A DNA stretch of 64,000 nt from Erpobdella octoculata (lineage: Eukaryota; Annelida; Clitellata; Hirudinida; Erpobdellidae), in assembly GCA_963978895.1 (NCBI GenBank), contig OZ022241.1, forward strand, positions 1,477,191 to 1,541,190, in the 5' to 3' direction. The notes below the pieces were generated by a model. That model was not told the origin of the DNA, did no database searches, and saw nothing but the letters and a program-made list of their open reading frames with translations. Of this stretch, positions 10,695-19,695 are shown piece by piece; the stretch's first letter is position 1, and every line of letters starts with the position of its first letter. A program made the position numbers and the translations under genes.

Positions 10695-11244
10695 TTAGAT
10701 TAATAATTTCTTCTATTACTTTAATTAGTACTTAGCTTGCAACTTCATTCATTGTTCTGTATCCTGAGGTCCACTATGTGTAAAGCAATCATCAGGTATT
10801 AACTCTTTTATTCAAGAATCTGCTTCAACTACCGCCTAAACTTGGCTGGCCCCAAGGCCTGTGATGATCCGGTCCAACAATCAAGAATATGTTCAGATGT
10901 ATGAACGGACTTTGAAATTGTATTCATTCTTTAAAGCGTTTAAAAAAAATTGAACAGTTCCCTGTCGCAGTCACGGAGCAGTTGTACGGGTTCTTTTAAG
11001 GCTCAGCAATTATTTCAAAACTGCCTGGCCAAAACGGTATACCATCTCAGCAGCTTTCTATTAGGTTTTACGCAAAACATCAAAAATGCCATAGCCGCCA
11101 TTGCGTAGGTCAGCGGTTCTCAAACTGTTACGGTGGTCGCCTGACGATATTATAGGAGTTGTCTAAGACTTTCAGAAATTTGAGTTTTTCTAAACAGGCT
11201 TTTTACACTTGAAACTTAACTAAGTTGCTCCAATAGCAATGTAT
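10695..11244. other. 3' flank of gene A with a block shared with gene C
   Basis: A stretch at about 10775-10915 (gtgtaaagcaatcatcagg, gtatgaacgg) matches, in reverse orientation, DNA at about 29065-29215 downstream of gene C. It therefore travelled with the terminal exons when the gene was duplicated and inverted. Otherwise nothing is recognised. Confidence 0.5.
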
Positions 11245-11458
11245 TATCCCTGTGAACATTCATACCTGGGACCTATATGGGTCCCAAATGGGCATTTTTG
11301 TGGGTCCCAGATAGGCTGTCCGTATAGGACCCGTTCTCAGGTGACACACCGAATCAAGTGGGTCCTATATGGGCTCAACATAAAGACTTAAAATGTGCCT
11401 GGACCGGGAATTGAACCCGGGTCCTACGACTCTCAAAGCCGGTGTCTATACCACTACA

Positions 11459-12523
11459 CAGTGGCGGATCCAGGTCATCTAGTAGGGGGGGGGGCGATTT
11501 TTAGGTTTCAGCCGCAAAAAATGTTTTTCTTTACAAAATTACAAATTCAGCGGTAACAAAGTAAATCTATAGATGCAAAAATTACATTAAAGAATTGGTG
11601 AATGTTTTAGAACAAAAAAGAGAAAACTGCGAAAGTATGTTTGCGGAAATTTTTAAAGCAGCAAAAAAAACAATAATTGATAAAAATGTAGTTTTACGTA
11701 TAAAAGAATAGTGCAACGACAGACAGGCCAAAAATATACCGTCAGATACATTTGAAGAATATTACAGGCTATCAATTTACATCCATCTTCTTGATTCACT
11801 GATATTGGACATAAATACTCGTTTTACTAAAAAAAATTCTGCAGTGTCTTCAAATCTATTCTTTGATGCCAGAAAATATTATTAAACTAAATCATAAAGG
11901 TGTTGGTTAAACTGTTTCTGCAATCAGTAATGTCTATGGCACCATTCTTGGAATTAGTATTCAACACTTACCTGCAGTTGAATTTATATCGGAAGTAGAA
12001 CTTTGGCAGAGCAAATGCTTGAGAATGAACGAGGAAGGATGAGTCAATTAATTACCTACTGAACTTTCTGTTGTTTTTGATTTATGTGACCAGGTGCAAT
12101 ATTCCATCACTCACAAAATGTTTCAAATTATTAAAACATGTCCTGTTAGTTGTTAGTGTTGCCAGTGCTGAATGTTAGTTTCTCAACTCTGCGAAAAATT
12201 AAAACGTGGCTGAAAACACGAATGACAGAAGACAGACTAGTGGGATTAGCACTACTTAATGTGCATATAGACATTCTTGTAAATCCTGAAAATGTAATTG
12301 AACGTTTTGCGAAGTCGAAAAATCGTAAACTAGATTTTGTGCTATAAATTGTCTTATTAGAATACTAGTCTATAATCTGAATAATTATTTTACGAAATTA
12401 AAAGTTACAAGTTTTTGATGACTATGTGTGCTTTCTTATTTATAAGCAGTAATATAGGGCTGCAAAAACAAAATTCTTTAATTGTTAAAAAACGTTTATA
12501 CTATCCCTATGGATCCGCCACTG
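11459..12523 (+). mobile_element. hAT transposon copy, 1065 bp, with intact ends
   Basis: Ends CAGTGGCGGATCCA and TGGATCCGCCACTG form a 14-bp inverted repeat. Both sides carry CCACTACA (11451-11458 and 12524-12531), a perfect 8-bp target-site duplication as expected for hAT. Inside, 12000-12347 encodes the C-terminal dimerisation region of a hAT transposase (STLRKIKTWLKTRM, LVGLALLNVHIDI). The catalytic region is mostly absent and the ORF is frameshifted at the ASAEC motif, so this copy is non-autonomous. Confidence 0.85.
12150..12347 (+). pseudogene. hAT transposase C-terminal remnant
   Basis: The open frame shows FSTLRKIKTWLKTRMTEDRL, LALLNVHIDI and ENVIERFAK, the conserved dimerisation (hATC-type) end of hAT transposases. 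Upstream in another frame are ASAEC and LLNFLLFLIYVTRC, so a single-base shift breaks the frame between ASAEC and FSTL. The same break occurs in the copy at 39786-40121. Confidence 0.75.
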
Positions 12524-12929
12524 CCACTACACCAACCTAATTATAGCGAAACGTAATTTGTCAGTCAAATATGGTCGAATGATGTAAAAATGTTCGTTGA
12601 AAATTACGTTTATTTAAAAAAATAAATAAAAGAATTAGTAACTTTTATTGATACAATTAATAAAACAAACAAATTGAAAATAACTTGGTTCAGCCCACTT
12701 ATAGCCCAGATATAAATTAACCCATGAACCCATATACCTTCCATGATAGACGTTTTGCTTTTGCAAAAGCCCAGTTAGCTTATATAGGACCCATATACAA
12801 CCCATATAGGCTATCCATAGCCCAGGAACCCCACATAGGACCCATATAGGTTATCCCTAGCCAATGAACCCCATATAGGACCCATATAGAGTGTTCACAG
12901 GGATAGCACTTTTCCCACAACACACCTTG

Positions 12930-13090
12930 TGAAAAGGCTTTTCAAGCTTATTACCTAGTTATCAAGTCTAAATACAGGAGTAAACTTAATGTTGAAAATA
13001 ATTTGTGTTGTGCTCTATCAAAGACTGCAAAATTTTCTAAAACTCTACATCCAAAAATAGCTGCTGTCCGGGGTGGGGGTATAGTTGTAG
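12930..13090 (+). pseudogene. ZBED/SCAND3-like hAT transposase C-terminal remnant
   Basis: One frame reads PCEKAFQAYYLVIKSKYRSK, LNVENNLCCALSKT and LHPKIAAV. IKSKYR-L-V---L--ALS is typical of the C-terminus of hAT-derived ZBED-type proteins. No start or upstream exon is present; the composite element at 11245-12905 appears to have inserted into it. It is a fossil. Confidence 0.55.
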
Positions 13091-13236
13091 CTTAGTTGAT
13101 TAAAAGCGGAACATTTACTTTTTAACATTATTAGTTGCTCAGTTTGTTTTGGCAAGAGATGGCAGCGAGTGTCACAGCTAAAAAGGCGTTCACTGTCAAC
13201 ACTTGCTGGTGGCGGCACCAGAAACTTTCGTTAATA

Positions 13237-13529
13237 CTATTGCCACGGCGGTGCGCGATCTTTGATTCGCTATATCTTTATTAATTTTATTTTTTTTACA
13301 CTATATGGTATATTCAAACTCAGAATTTGTACCTTTATAAAAAAATATTAATGAAATTAAAAAAAATTATTTTGAAATTTTTATAGGGTTTACGGATAGG
13401 AATAGGGTTAGGGGTAGGGTTAAGGTTCGGGTTAGGGTTAGGGTTAGAGCTAGGGATAGGGTTAGGGTAAGGGTTAGGGTTAGTAGCAATTTTACCGATT
13501 GCAATCTAGTCGAACCGCCGGGGCAATAG
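13237..13529. mobile_element. MITE-like element carrying TTAGGG-type repeats
   Basis: The 16-bp inverted ends are CTATTGCCACGGCGGT (13237-13252) and ACCGCCGGGGCAATAG (13514-13529), with one mismatch. The interior at about 13386-13485 is a degenerate array of TTAGGG-like units (gggttagggttaggg with variants such as ggggta, ttcggg). The arrangement looks like a small transposon that captured or amplified telomere-like repeats. No target duplication is obvious. Confidence 0.55.
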
Positions 13530-13539
13530 CAGTGACTAA

Positions 13540-14575
13540 AACCTTTTAGCCAACATATAACCCTACGTTTTTCAAGCGTTGTAATTCCAAGCTTCTGTAG
13601 TTTTTCTAAGTATGGTAAATGTTTGACTGTTGTAATTATTTTTGTAACTCTTTGCTGGACCTTTTCGAAAGTATCAATGTCCCGGCTTAAATGAGGAGAC
13701 CAATCTTGAACTGCATATTCGAGGTGTGGTCGAATGTAGACCTTTGTTTTCCAAAGATGGAGACTACGACTTCGGACAATTTTTGAAGTCTACCAAGAGT
13801 TTTATTAGCCAAGGCAGCCGCTGCATTCACTTGAGACTTGAGACCTTGCTTTGAGATAATCCGATATCAGAACACCAAGATCTCGTTCGACTATCGTTAC
13901 TTCTAAATTTTTCCTATTTCGATCTCTAACATCCAGTCCCAAGCCTGGAGAAAGGAGGAGGGAAAAGTTAAAAGGATCAAATTATGATGCACGACAGGAA
14001 GTACTTAGGTGCTTCCAACATACAGACATTTCAGTCTTAAAACACCTTGTGTAAAGGACTGTAAACTATTATAAAAAAAAAAAAAAGATCTCTAACATAG
14101 AATAAATAAATTTTGATTTATGATTGGTTCGTCCAACATGCATAACTTTGCATTTGTCAATGTTGAATGGCATCAACCATTTGTGTGACCACTGGACTGC
14201 CTCATCTATACCATTTTGGAGTCTGATACAATCTTCCACAGATTTGATAATCCCAATGATTTTACTATCATCTGCAAAAAGCTTGTGTTGAGCTAATTTG
14301 TCAGGGAGGTCATTTATATTGAACAAAAACAATAGAGGCCCAAGTACTGAGCCTTGCGGTACCCCACTCGTAACCTTTTTCCATCCTGAAGTACAACTGT
14401 CGATCTGAACTCTCTGCTGACGATTGGTTAACCAAGATTCAATCCATTTGTGAAGAGAGCCCTGTATACCGTACGCTCTCAGTTTGTGCAATAAACACCG
14501 ATGTGGGACTTTGTCCTAAGCTTTCGCAAAATCTGTGTAGACAAATTCGACAGAAAATGTGTAATTTAGTTCAAT
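13540..14575 (-). pseudogene. LINE fragment: reverse transcriptase C-terminal half
   Basis: The minus-strand open frame 14491-14069 contains HKWIESWLTNRQQRVQID, SGVPQGSVLGPLLF (RT motif B) and LFADDSKIIG (the catalytic motif, with FADD in place of YADD). It continues with WLMPFNIDKCKVMHVG. Further downstream, in broken frames to about 13.6 kb, are the usual RT-end segments (RVTKIITTVKHLPY, LGITTLEKRR). A stop lies in FAKA-DKVPHRCLL upstream. It is a dead 5'-truncated non-LTR retrotransposon that probably destroyed the DBD exons expected before 14843. Confidence 0.8.
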
Positions 14576-14842
14576 TTAGTCTTATCGTCCTAGTCGGCGA
14601 CCGACCGCGGACAGAAACACTGACGCATTTTTAAACACTATTTCTAGCCATTTTCAGGCTTCCGACATTATACTGGTACCGGTAGTACCGGTTTTTGGCC
14701 CTGAAATACCGGTACCAGCAGAAAAAAACCATACCGGCACAGCCCTAACTATTATGGCATATTTTTGTAAAATGTGGAGTTTAATAGAATTTTAGATATA
14801 AAAACATTAAATGATTGTAATTCTATATTGTTTGGTTCAAAG

Positions 14843-15087
14843 CAAGACAGATGAGAAAGTCTGTGAGGATGGATGTCATCATGACTGATCTACCCGTTCA
14901 GAAGAAGGTAGATGAAAAAAACCAGCTGCCACAATACACACAGCAGATTCAACAACAATCACAGCTACAACAACAAATTGTTTGTGCACACAGCAACAAC
15001 AACACTGCTCAAAACAACTTTCACATGAAAAACTTTGGGGAAAACCATGGTTGGAAGTTAATGTTAATTGAAAAGTTTATTTTATAA
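14843..15087 (+). CDS. Orphan Gln-rich exon with alternative stop
   Basis: Acceptor ggttcaaag, phase 1. Encodes (A)RQMRKSVRMDVIMTDLPVQK, DEKNQLPQYTQQIQQQSQ, AHSNNNTAQNNFHMKNFGEN and HGWKLMLIEKFIL then TAA. It is homologous to the start of the large exon of genes A-C, but ends where those continue. No DBD exons lie directly upstream because LINE debris fills 13.5-14.7 kb. It is therefore either a leftover or still spliced from A-array modules. Confidence 0.55.
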
Positions 15088-15190
15088 CAATTTATTCTTA
15101 TATAGAATATTTAATAAATTATTTGTGATGCTAAATTTTAAAACATCGTTTCCTAATGATTTGACACAACAACTCATTCTTTAAAAACAG

Positions 15191-15598
15191 CCCTGGTAAA
15201 AAGAAAATGCGTGATTTGCTCTGACGTTGCTGATGGAATTCGTTATGGTGCACTTGTGTGTAGAAGTTGCGAGGTATTCATCAACCTAATTCTTTTTTCA
15301 TATATTTTTTGCAAAAAGTTATAAAACTGTGTCTCAGAGTTGTTTGGAATTAAATTAAGTGGGTATGAAAATAGAAATTGTTTATGGATTGATGGTCTGG
15401 AAATCTTCACAATAATTTGGACATCTCTGAAATTAATTATCTTATCTTCATTGTAGTATTTCTACAGAAGTGGAATGAACAAAAGCCATACTTATGTTTG
15501 CAAGAGTAACAAAACTTGCATCATCAATCTCAATACGAGGAATTCATGTAAATACTGCAGGTACCAGAAATGTCTCGCACATAACATGACCAGAAAAG
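15191..15598 (+). CDS. NR-type DBD module B1 (exons 15191-15273 and 15457-15598)
   Basis: Exon 1 is only 83 nt (phase 1 after aaaacag): ALVKRK, CVICSDVADGIRYGAL, CRSCE. Exon 2 (142 nt): YFYRSGMNKSHTYVC, CKSNKTC, CKYCRYQKC, AHNMTRKG. The intron is 183 bp. All B modules share this shorter N-terminal arm, CVIC, and Tyr-Phe-Tyr at the start of finger II. The P-box CRSCE-YFY ends finger I in Glu, whereas most modules have Gln or Lys there. Confidence 0.87.
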
Positions 15599-15784
15599 GT
15601 ATAGATTTTTCATTTAACGTGAACTTCTGTAAACATTTATGGAATCAAGAATTTTTAATGTAGATTTTAATAGAAATTTTAGTTATAAAAAACATAAATG
15701 GTTGTTATTCTATATTGTTTGGTTCTAAATTTTAAAACATCGTTTCCTAACGATTTGACACAACAACTCATTCTTTAAAAACAG

Positions 15785-16192
15785 CCCTGGTAAAAGGAAA
15801 ATGCGTGATTTGCTCTGACATTGCTGATGGAATTCGTTATGGTGCACTTGTGTGTAGAAATTGCGAGGTATTCATTAACCTAATTCTTTTTTCATATATT
15901 TCTTGCAAAAAGCTATAAAAATGTGTCTCAGAGTTGTTTGGAATTAAATTAAGTGGGTATGAAAATAGAAATTGTTTATGGATTGATGGTCTGGAAATCT
16001 TCACAATAATTTGGACATCTCTGAAATTAATTATCTTATCTTCATCGTAGTATTTCTACATAAATGGAATGAACAAAAGTCACACTTATGTTTGCAAGAG
16101 TAACAAAACTTGCATCATCAATCTCAATACGAGGAATTCATGTAAATACTGCAGGTACCAGAAATGTCTCGCACATAACATGACCAGAAAAG
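15785..16192 (+). CDS. NR-type DBD module B2 (exons 15785-15867 and 16051-16192)
   Basis: Nearly identical to B1 over exons and intron (183 bp), so the product of a recent tandem copy. Finger I is CVICSDIADGIRYGAL with CRNCE; finger II begins YFYINGMNKSHTYVC. Differences from B1 include S to N in the P-box and RS to IN in the recognition helix. The second-finger acceptor is atcgtag. Only ~190 bp separate it from B1, with no Q-rich exon between. Confidence 0.86.
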
Positions 16193-16378
16193 GTATAGAT
16201 TTTTCATTTAACGTGAACTTCTATAAACATTTATGGAATCAAGAATTTTTAATGTGGATTTTAATAGAAATTGTAGTTATAAAAACAATAAATGGTTGTT
16301 ATTCTATATTGTTTGGTTCTAAATTTTAAAACATCGTTTCCTGACGATTTGACACAACAACTCATTCTTTAAAAACGG

Positions 16379-17261
16379 CCCTGGTAAAAGGAAAATGCGT
16401 GATTTGCTCTGACGTTGCCCTTGGAATTCGTTATGGTGCTCTCACGTGTAGAAGTTGCCAGGTATTCATCAACTTCGACATTTTATATTTAATTTTTCAT
16501 AGTCTTTTTATTTAGATTATTTAATGTTGTTAAATTTCTTTTAGATTATTTAGATTATTTAATGTTGTTAAATTTCTTTTAGATTATTTAATGTTGTTTA
16601 TTTTAATTCTTTTAGATTATTTAATATTGTTAATTTTAACTCTTTTCTTAAATATTTCTTGAAGATAGCTAATAAATCCTACTTTAAAATTGTTTGGCAT
16701 TAAATTAAGTGGGTATGAAAATAGAAATTGTTTATGGATTGATGGCCTGGACATATTCTCATTAGTAAAATCTATATTTATTAGGGATGTCACAGGTACC
16801 CGATCCGAACCCGAAGTTTGGTACTCTCTGATCTTTTTTGGATATCCTAACCTTAACTTTTGAAATAGTGAAACCCAAACCCGAATTTTCAAAAAATTAA
16901 AACCTGAATTTTATCTTTTGATTTACACATAGAATCAAAACTTTTAACAGCAAACATAAAAATAATATATATACAAATGCTAAAATAAATCCTGCTTTAA
17001 AATTGCATGAAATTAAATTAAGTGAGTATGAAAATAGAAATTGTTTATGGATTAATGGTCTGGAAATCTTTACAATAATTTGAACATCTCTGAAATTAAT
17101 TATCTTATCTTCATTGTAGTATTTCTACAAACATGGAATGAACAAAAGTCACACTTATGTTTGCAAGAGTAACAAAACTTGCACCATCAATCTCAATACG
17201 AGGAATTCATGTAAATACTGCAGGTACCAGAAATGTCTCGCACATAACATGATCAGAAAAG
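16379..17261 (+). CDS. NR-type DBD module B3 with damaged exon-1 acceptor (16379-16461 and 17120-17261)
   Basis: Exon 1: ALVKGK, CVICSDVALGIRYGAL, CRSCQ; exon 2: YFYKHGMNKSHTYVC, CKSNKTC, CKYCRYQKC, AHNMIRKG. The position of the usual acceptor reads aaaacgg instead of aaaacag. An alternative AG ten bases further (gtaaaag, before GAAAATGC) would preserve phase 1 and only shorten the arm. The 658-bp intron holds the ~30-bp AT minisatellite and a CCCGAACC-rich element. The coding part is intact, so the module may be crippled or may use the inner acceptor. Confidence 0.75.
16505..16640 (+). repeat. Intronic AT minisatellite (B3 copy)
   Basis: Units of about 28-30 bp with the core ttagattatttaatgttgtt. 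The same array is present in the introns of B4 (18531-18600), B5 (19828-19960) and B6 (24575-24745) with different copy numbers. It is specific to the B3-B6 module family. Confidence 0.75.
16784..16925. repeat. CCCGAACC-rich interspersed repeat (B3 copy)
   Basis: Starts around gggatgtcacaggtacccgat and has several cccgaaccc-like units followed by a run of aaacc. Copies at the same intronic place occur in B4 (about 18740-18880), B5 (20098-20232, broken by the LINE) and B6 (24885-25020). A related block on the other strand lies at 35695-35825. It was therefore inserted once before B3-B6 duplicated. Confidence 0.6.
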
Positions 17262-17392
17262 GTATAGAATTTTCATTTAACGTGAACTTCTATAAACTTT
17301 TATGGAATCAAGAATTTTTAATGTGGATTTAAATAGAAATTTTAGTTATAAAAACAATAAATGGTTGTTATTCTATATTGTTTGGTTTAAAG

Positions 17393-17619
17393 CAAGAGAG
17401 ATGGATGTCATCACAACTGATCTACCCGTTCAGAAGAAGGTAGATGAAATGAACCAGCTGTCACAATACACACAGCAGATTCAACAACAATCACAGCTCC
17501 AACAACAAATTGCTTGTGCACACAGCAACAACAACACTGCTCAAAACAACTTTCACATGAAAAACTTTGGGGAAAACCATGGTTGGAAATTAATGTTAAT
17601 TGAAAAGTTTATTTTATAA
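17393..17619 (+). CDS. Gln-rich exon 3 of module B3, with alternative stop
   Basis: Acceptor ggtttaaag, phase 1, fits the B3 exon-2 donor. Encodes AREMDVITTDLPVQKKVDEM, TQQIQQQSQLQQQIACAHS and NNNTAQNNFHMKNFGENHGW, ending KLMLIEKFIL and TAA. A B3 transcript using this exon would give a short DBD plus Q-rich protein without the Ser-rich and coiled-coil regions. An aataaa-like signal is not obvious before the Helitron that follows at 17624. Confidence 0.65.
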
Positions 17620-17623
17620 CAAA

Positions 17624-18190
17624 CTAGCGGGGTTACCCGGCGTTGCCCGGGGTTTTTAGAGGTTTTTCTAATGTTTGTCTCTCTCGATCCCATTTCCTTC
17701 TCCACTTTCCCGTTTTCGTCGCGTTCCCGGTCGCTTTTCCGCTCCCGGTCGTTTTCCAGCTCCCGATCGCTTTCCCGCTCAGAAGTTTTGTTATCGATTT
17801 TCTCTCTTGCTCGCGTTTCCTTCCAAGCTTGCTCTCCCGATTCCAGTCGCTTTCCGCGTTCCCGGTCGCTTTCCGCGTTCCCGGTCGCTTTCCGCGTTCC
17901 CGGTCGCTTTCCCGTTCCCGGTCGCTTTCCCGTTCCCGGTCGCTTTTCCGTTCCCGGTCGCTTTTCCGTTCCCGGTCGCTTTCCCGTTCCCGGTCGCTTT
18001 CCCGTTCCCGTTCCCGCTCACGCTTGCTCTCCCGTTCCCGGTCATGCTTGCTCTCCCATTCCCGGTCATGCTTGCTCTCCCATTCCCGGTCACGGTTGCT
18101 CTCCCGTTCCCGTTCCCGTTCACGCTCATTTTCTCTTTTCCATTCTTTCATAACTTCTGTTAGCCTATAAAACGTAAAATAGATTTGCTA
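17624..18190 (-). mobile_element. Non-autonomous Helitron with long CCGGGAACGG minisatellite
   Basis: On the minus strand it ends GGGTAACCCCGCTAG next to T, with a GC-rich hairpin before it. From about 17700 to 18130 the DNA is a tandem array with the core cccgttcccggtcgctttcc. Every frame on both strands is open and encodes Arg/Ser- or Gly/Asn-rich repeats, so none is good evidence for a gene. The left end passes into (TA)n at 18197-18221. Confidence 0.75.
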
Positions 18191-18193
18191 AGA

Positions 18194-18196
<3 letters not shown>

Positions 18197-18224
<28 letters not shown>

Positions 18225-18338
18225 TGTTTGTGGGTTAGTTTGTCTATTATAGAAACGGGAAAGCGACCCGGCATGGACAGCGAGCGGGAACGGAAAAGCA
18301 AGCGTGAGCGGGAATGGGAGAGCAAACGTGAGCGGCAT
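18197..18338 (+). mobile_element. Truncated Helitron 5' end, head-to-head with the previous one
   Basis: After the (TA)n run comes tgaatgtttgtgggttag and tttgtctattatagaaa, the same 5' end type as at 31890. It is followed directly by gggaaagcgacc minisatellite units and stops at the B4 pre-module sequence. It lacks a 3' CTAG end. Confidence 0.6.
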
Positions 18339-18400
18339 GGCTAAATTTTAAAACATCATTTCCTAACGATTTGACACAACAACTCATCCTTTAAAAACAG

Positions 18401-19223
18401 CCCTGGTAAAAAGAAAATGCGTGATTTGCTCTGACGTTGCTGATGGAATTCATTATGGGGCTCTCACGTGTAGAAGATGCGAGGTATTCATCAACTTCGA
18501 CATTTTATATTTAATTTTTAAAAGTCTTTTATTTAGATTATTTAATGTTGTTAATTTTAATTCTTTTAGATTATTTAATATTGTTAATTTTAATTCTTTT
18601 CTCAAATATTTCTGGAAGAAAGCAAATAAATCCTACTTTAAAATTGTTTGGCATTAAATTAAGTGGGTATGAAAATAGAAATTGTTTATGGATTGATGGC
18701 CTGGACATATTCTCATTAGTAAAATCCCTATTTATTAGGGATGTCACAGGTACCCGATCCTAACCCGAGGTTTGGTACTACCTGATCTTTTTTGGATACT
18801 TGAAACTGAACTTTTGAAATAGTGAAACCCAAACCCGAATTTTCAAAAAATTAAAACCTGAATTTTACCTTTTGATTTACACATAGAATCAAAACTTTTA
18901 ACCGCAAACATAAAAATAATATATATATATATATACAAATGCTAAAATAAATCCTGCTTTAAAATTGCATGAAATTAAATTAAGTGGGTATGAAAATAGA
19001 AATTGTTTATGGATTGATGGTCTGGAAATCTTCACAATAATTTGGACATCTCTGAAATTAATTATCTTATCTTCATTGTAGTATTTCTTCAAAAAAGGAA
19101 TGAACAAAAGTCACACTTATGTTTGCAAGAGTAACAAAACTTGCACCATCAATCTCAATACAAGGAATTTTTGTAAATACTGCAGGTACCAGAAATGTCT
19201 CGCACATAACATGATCAGAAAAG
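18401..19223 (+). CDS. NR-type DBD module B4 (exons 18401-18483 and 19082-19223)
   Basis: Exon 1: ALVKRK, CVICSDVADGIHYGAL, CRRCE; exon 2: YFFKKGMNKSHTYVC, CKSNKTC, FCKYCRYQKC, AHNMIRKG. The intron is 598 bp. It has the most basic DNA-reading start of the B modules (CRRCE-YFFKKG), close to the canonical FFKR/FFRR pattern. The acceptor aaaacag is intact. It is followed by its own Q-rich exon (19355-19584). Confidence 0.86.
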
Positions 19224-19354
19224 GTATAGAATTTTCATTTAACGTGAACTTCTATAAACTTTTATGGAATCAAGAATTTTTAATGTGGATTTAAATAGAA
19301 ATTTTAGTTATAAAAACAATAAATGGTTGTTATTCTATATTGTTTGGTTCAAAG

Positions 19355-19584
19355 CAAGAGAGATGGATGTCATCACGACTGATCTACCCGTTCAGAAGAA
19401 GGTAGATCAAACGAACCAGCTGCTACAACACACACAGCAGATTCAACAACAATCACAGCTACAACAACAAATTGTTGTTTGTGAACACAGCAACAACAAC
19501 ACTGCTCAGAACAACTTTCACATGAAAAACTTTAGGGAAAACCATGGTTGGAAATTAATGTTAATTGAAAAGTTTATTTTATAA
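19355..19584 (+). CDS. Gln-rich exon 3 of module B4, with alternative stop
   Basis: Acceptor ggttcaaag in phase 1. Encodes AREMDVITTDLPVQKKVDQT, a Gln-rich middle (TQQIQQQSQLQQQIVVCEHS) and the same alternative end (NFRENHGWKLMLIEKFIL, TAA) as at 14843 and 17393. Conservation of this ending in three copies suggests it is a real terminal exon rather than chance read-through. Confidence 0.65.
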
Positions 19585-19695
19585 CAAATTATTCTTATAT
19601 AGAATATTTATATATTTAATAAATTATTTGTGATGCTAAATTTTAAAACATCATTTCCTAACGATTTGACACAACAACTCATCCTTTAAAAACAG

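Larger units (their letters stand above)
11403..12540 (-). repeat. tRNA-derived SINE core, split by a hAT insertion
   Basis: On the minus strand, joining the two flanks of the hAT element and removing one copy of its 8-bp target duplication gives a tRNA-like sequence. It has a perfect A box (TGGTGTAGTGG, right flank, 12524-12536 region), an anticodon-arm-like segment and a perfect B box (GGTTCAATTCC, 11407-11417). It is a SINE or tRNA pseudogene head rather than a working tRNA gene, because it is interrupted and sits inside another repeat. Confidence 0.65.
11245..12905. mobile_element. TIR-flanked composite element (TATCCCTGTGAACA ends)
   Basis: The left end TATCCCTGTGAACA (11245-11258) is repeated inverted at 12892-12905 (TGTTCACAGGGATA). 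Next to both ends lie short repeats built on acccatatagg / cctatatgggt. Inside are a tRNA-like SINE core and, within that, a hAT copy. The flanks look like one interrupted coding remnant (see 12930-13090). I do not know the family; the terminal TA may be a duplicated TA target. Confidence 0.55.

Noticed and set aside
11403..12540. Functional tRNA gene
   Set aside because: A and B boxes are perfect but the sequence is split by a 1065-bp hAT insertion and lies within a repeat.
13386..13485. True telomere or chromosome end
   Set aside because: The TTAGGG-like array is short, degenerate, internal and bounded by inverted repeats.
17633..18170. Arg/Ser-rich ORFs up to 175 codons, in several frames, resembling SR proteins
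   Set aside because: All frames on both strands are open because the Helitron minisatellite unit lacks stops; no start context or splice signal fits.
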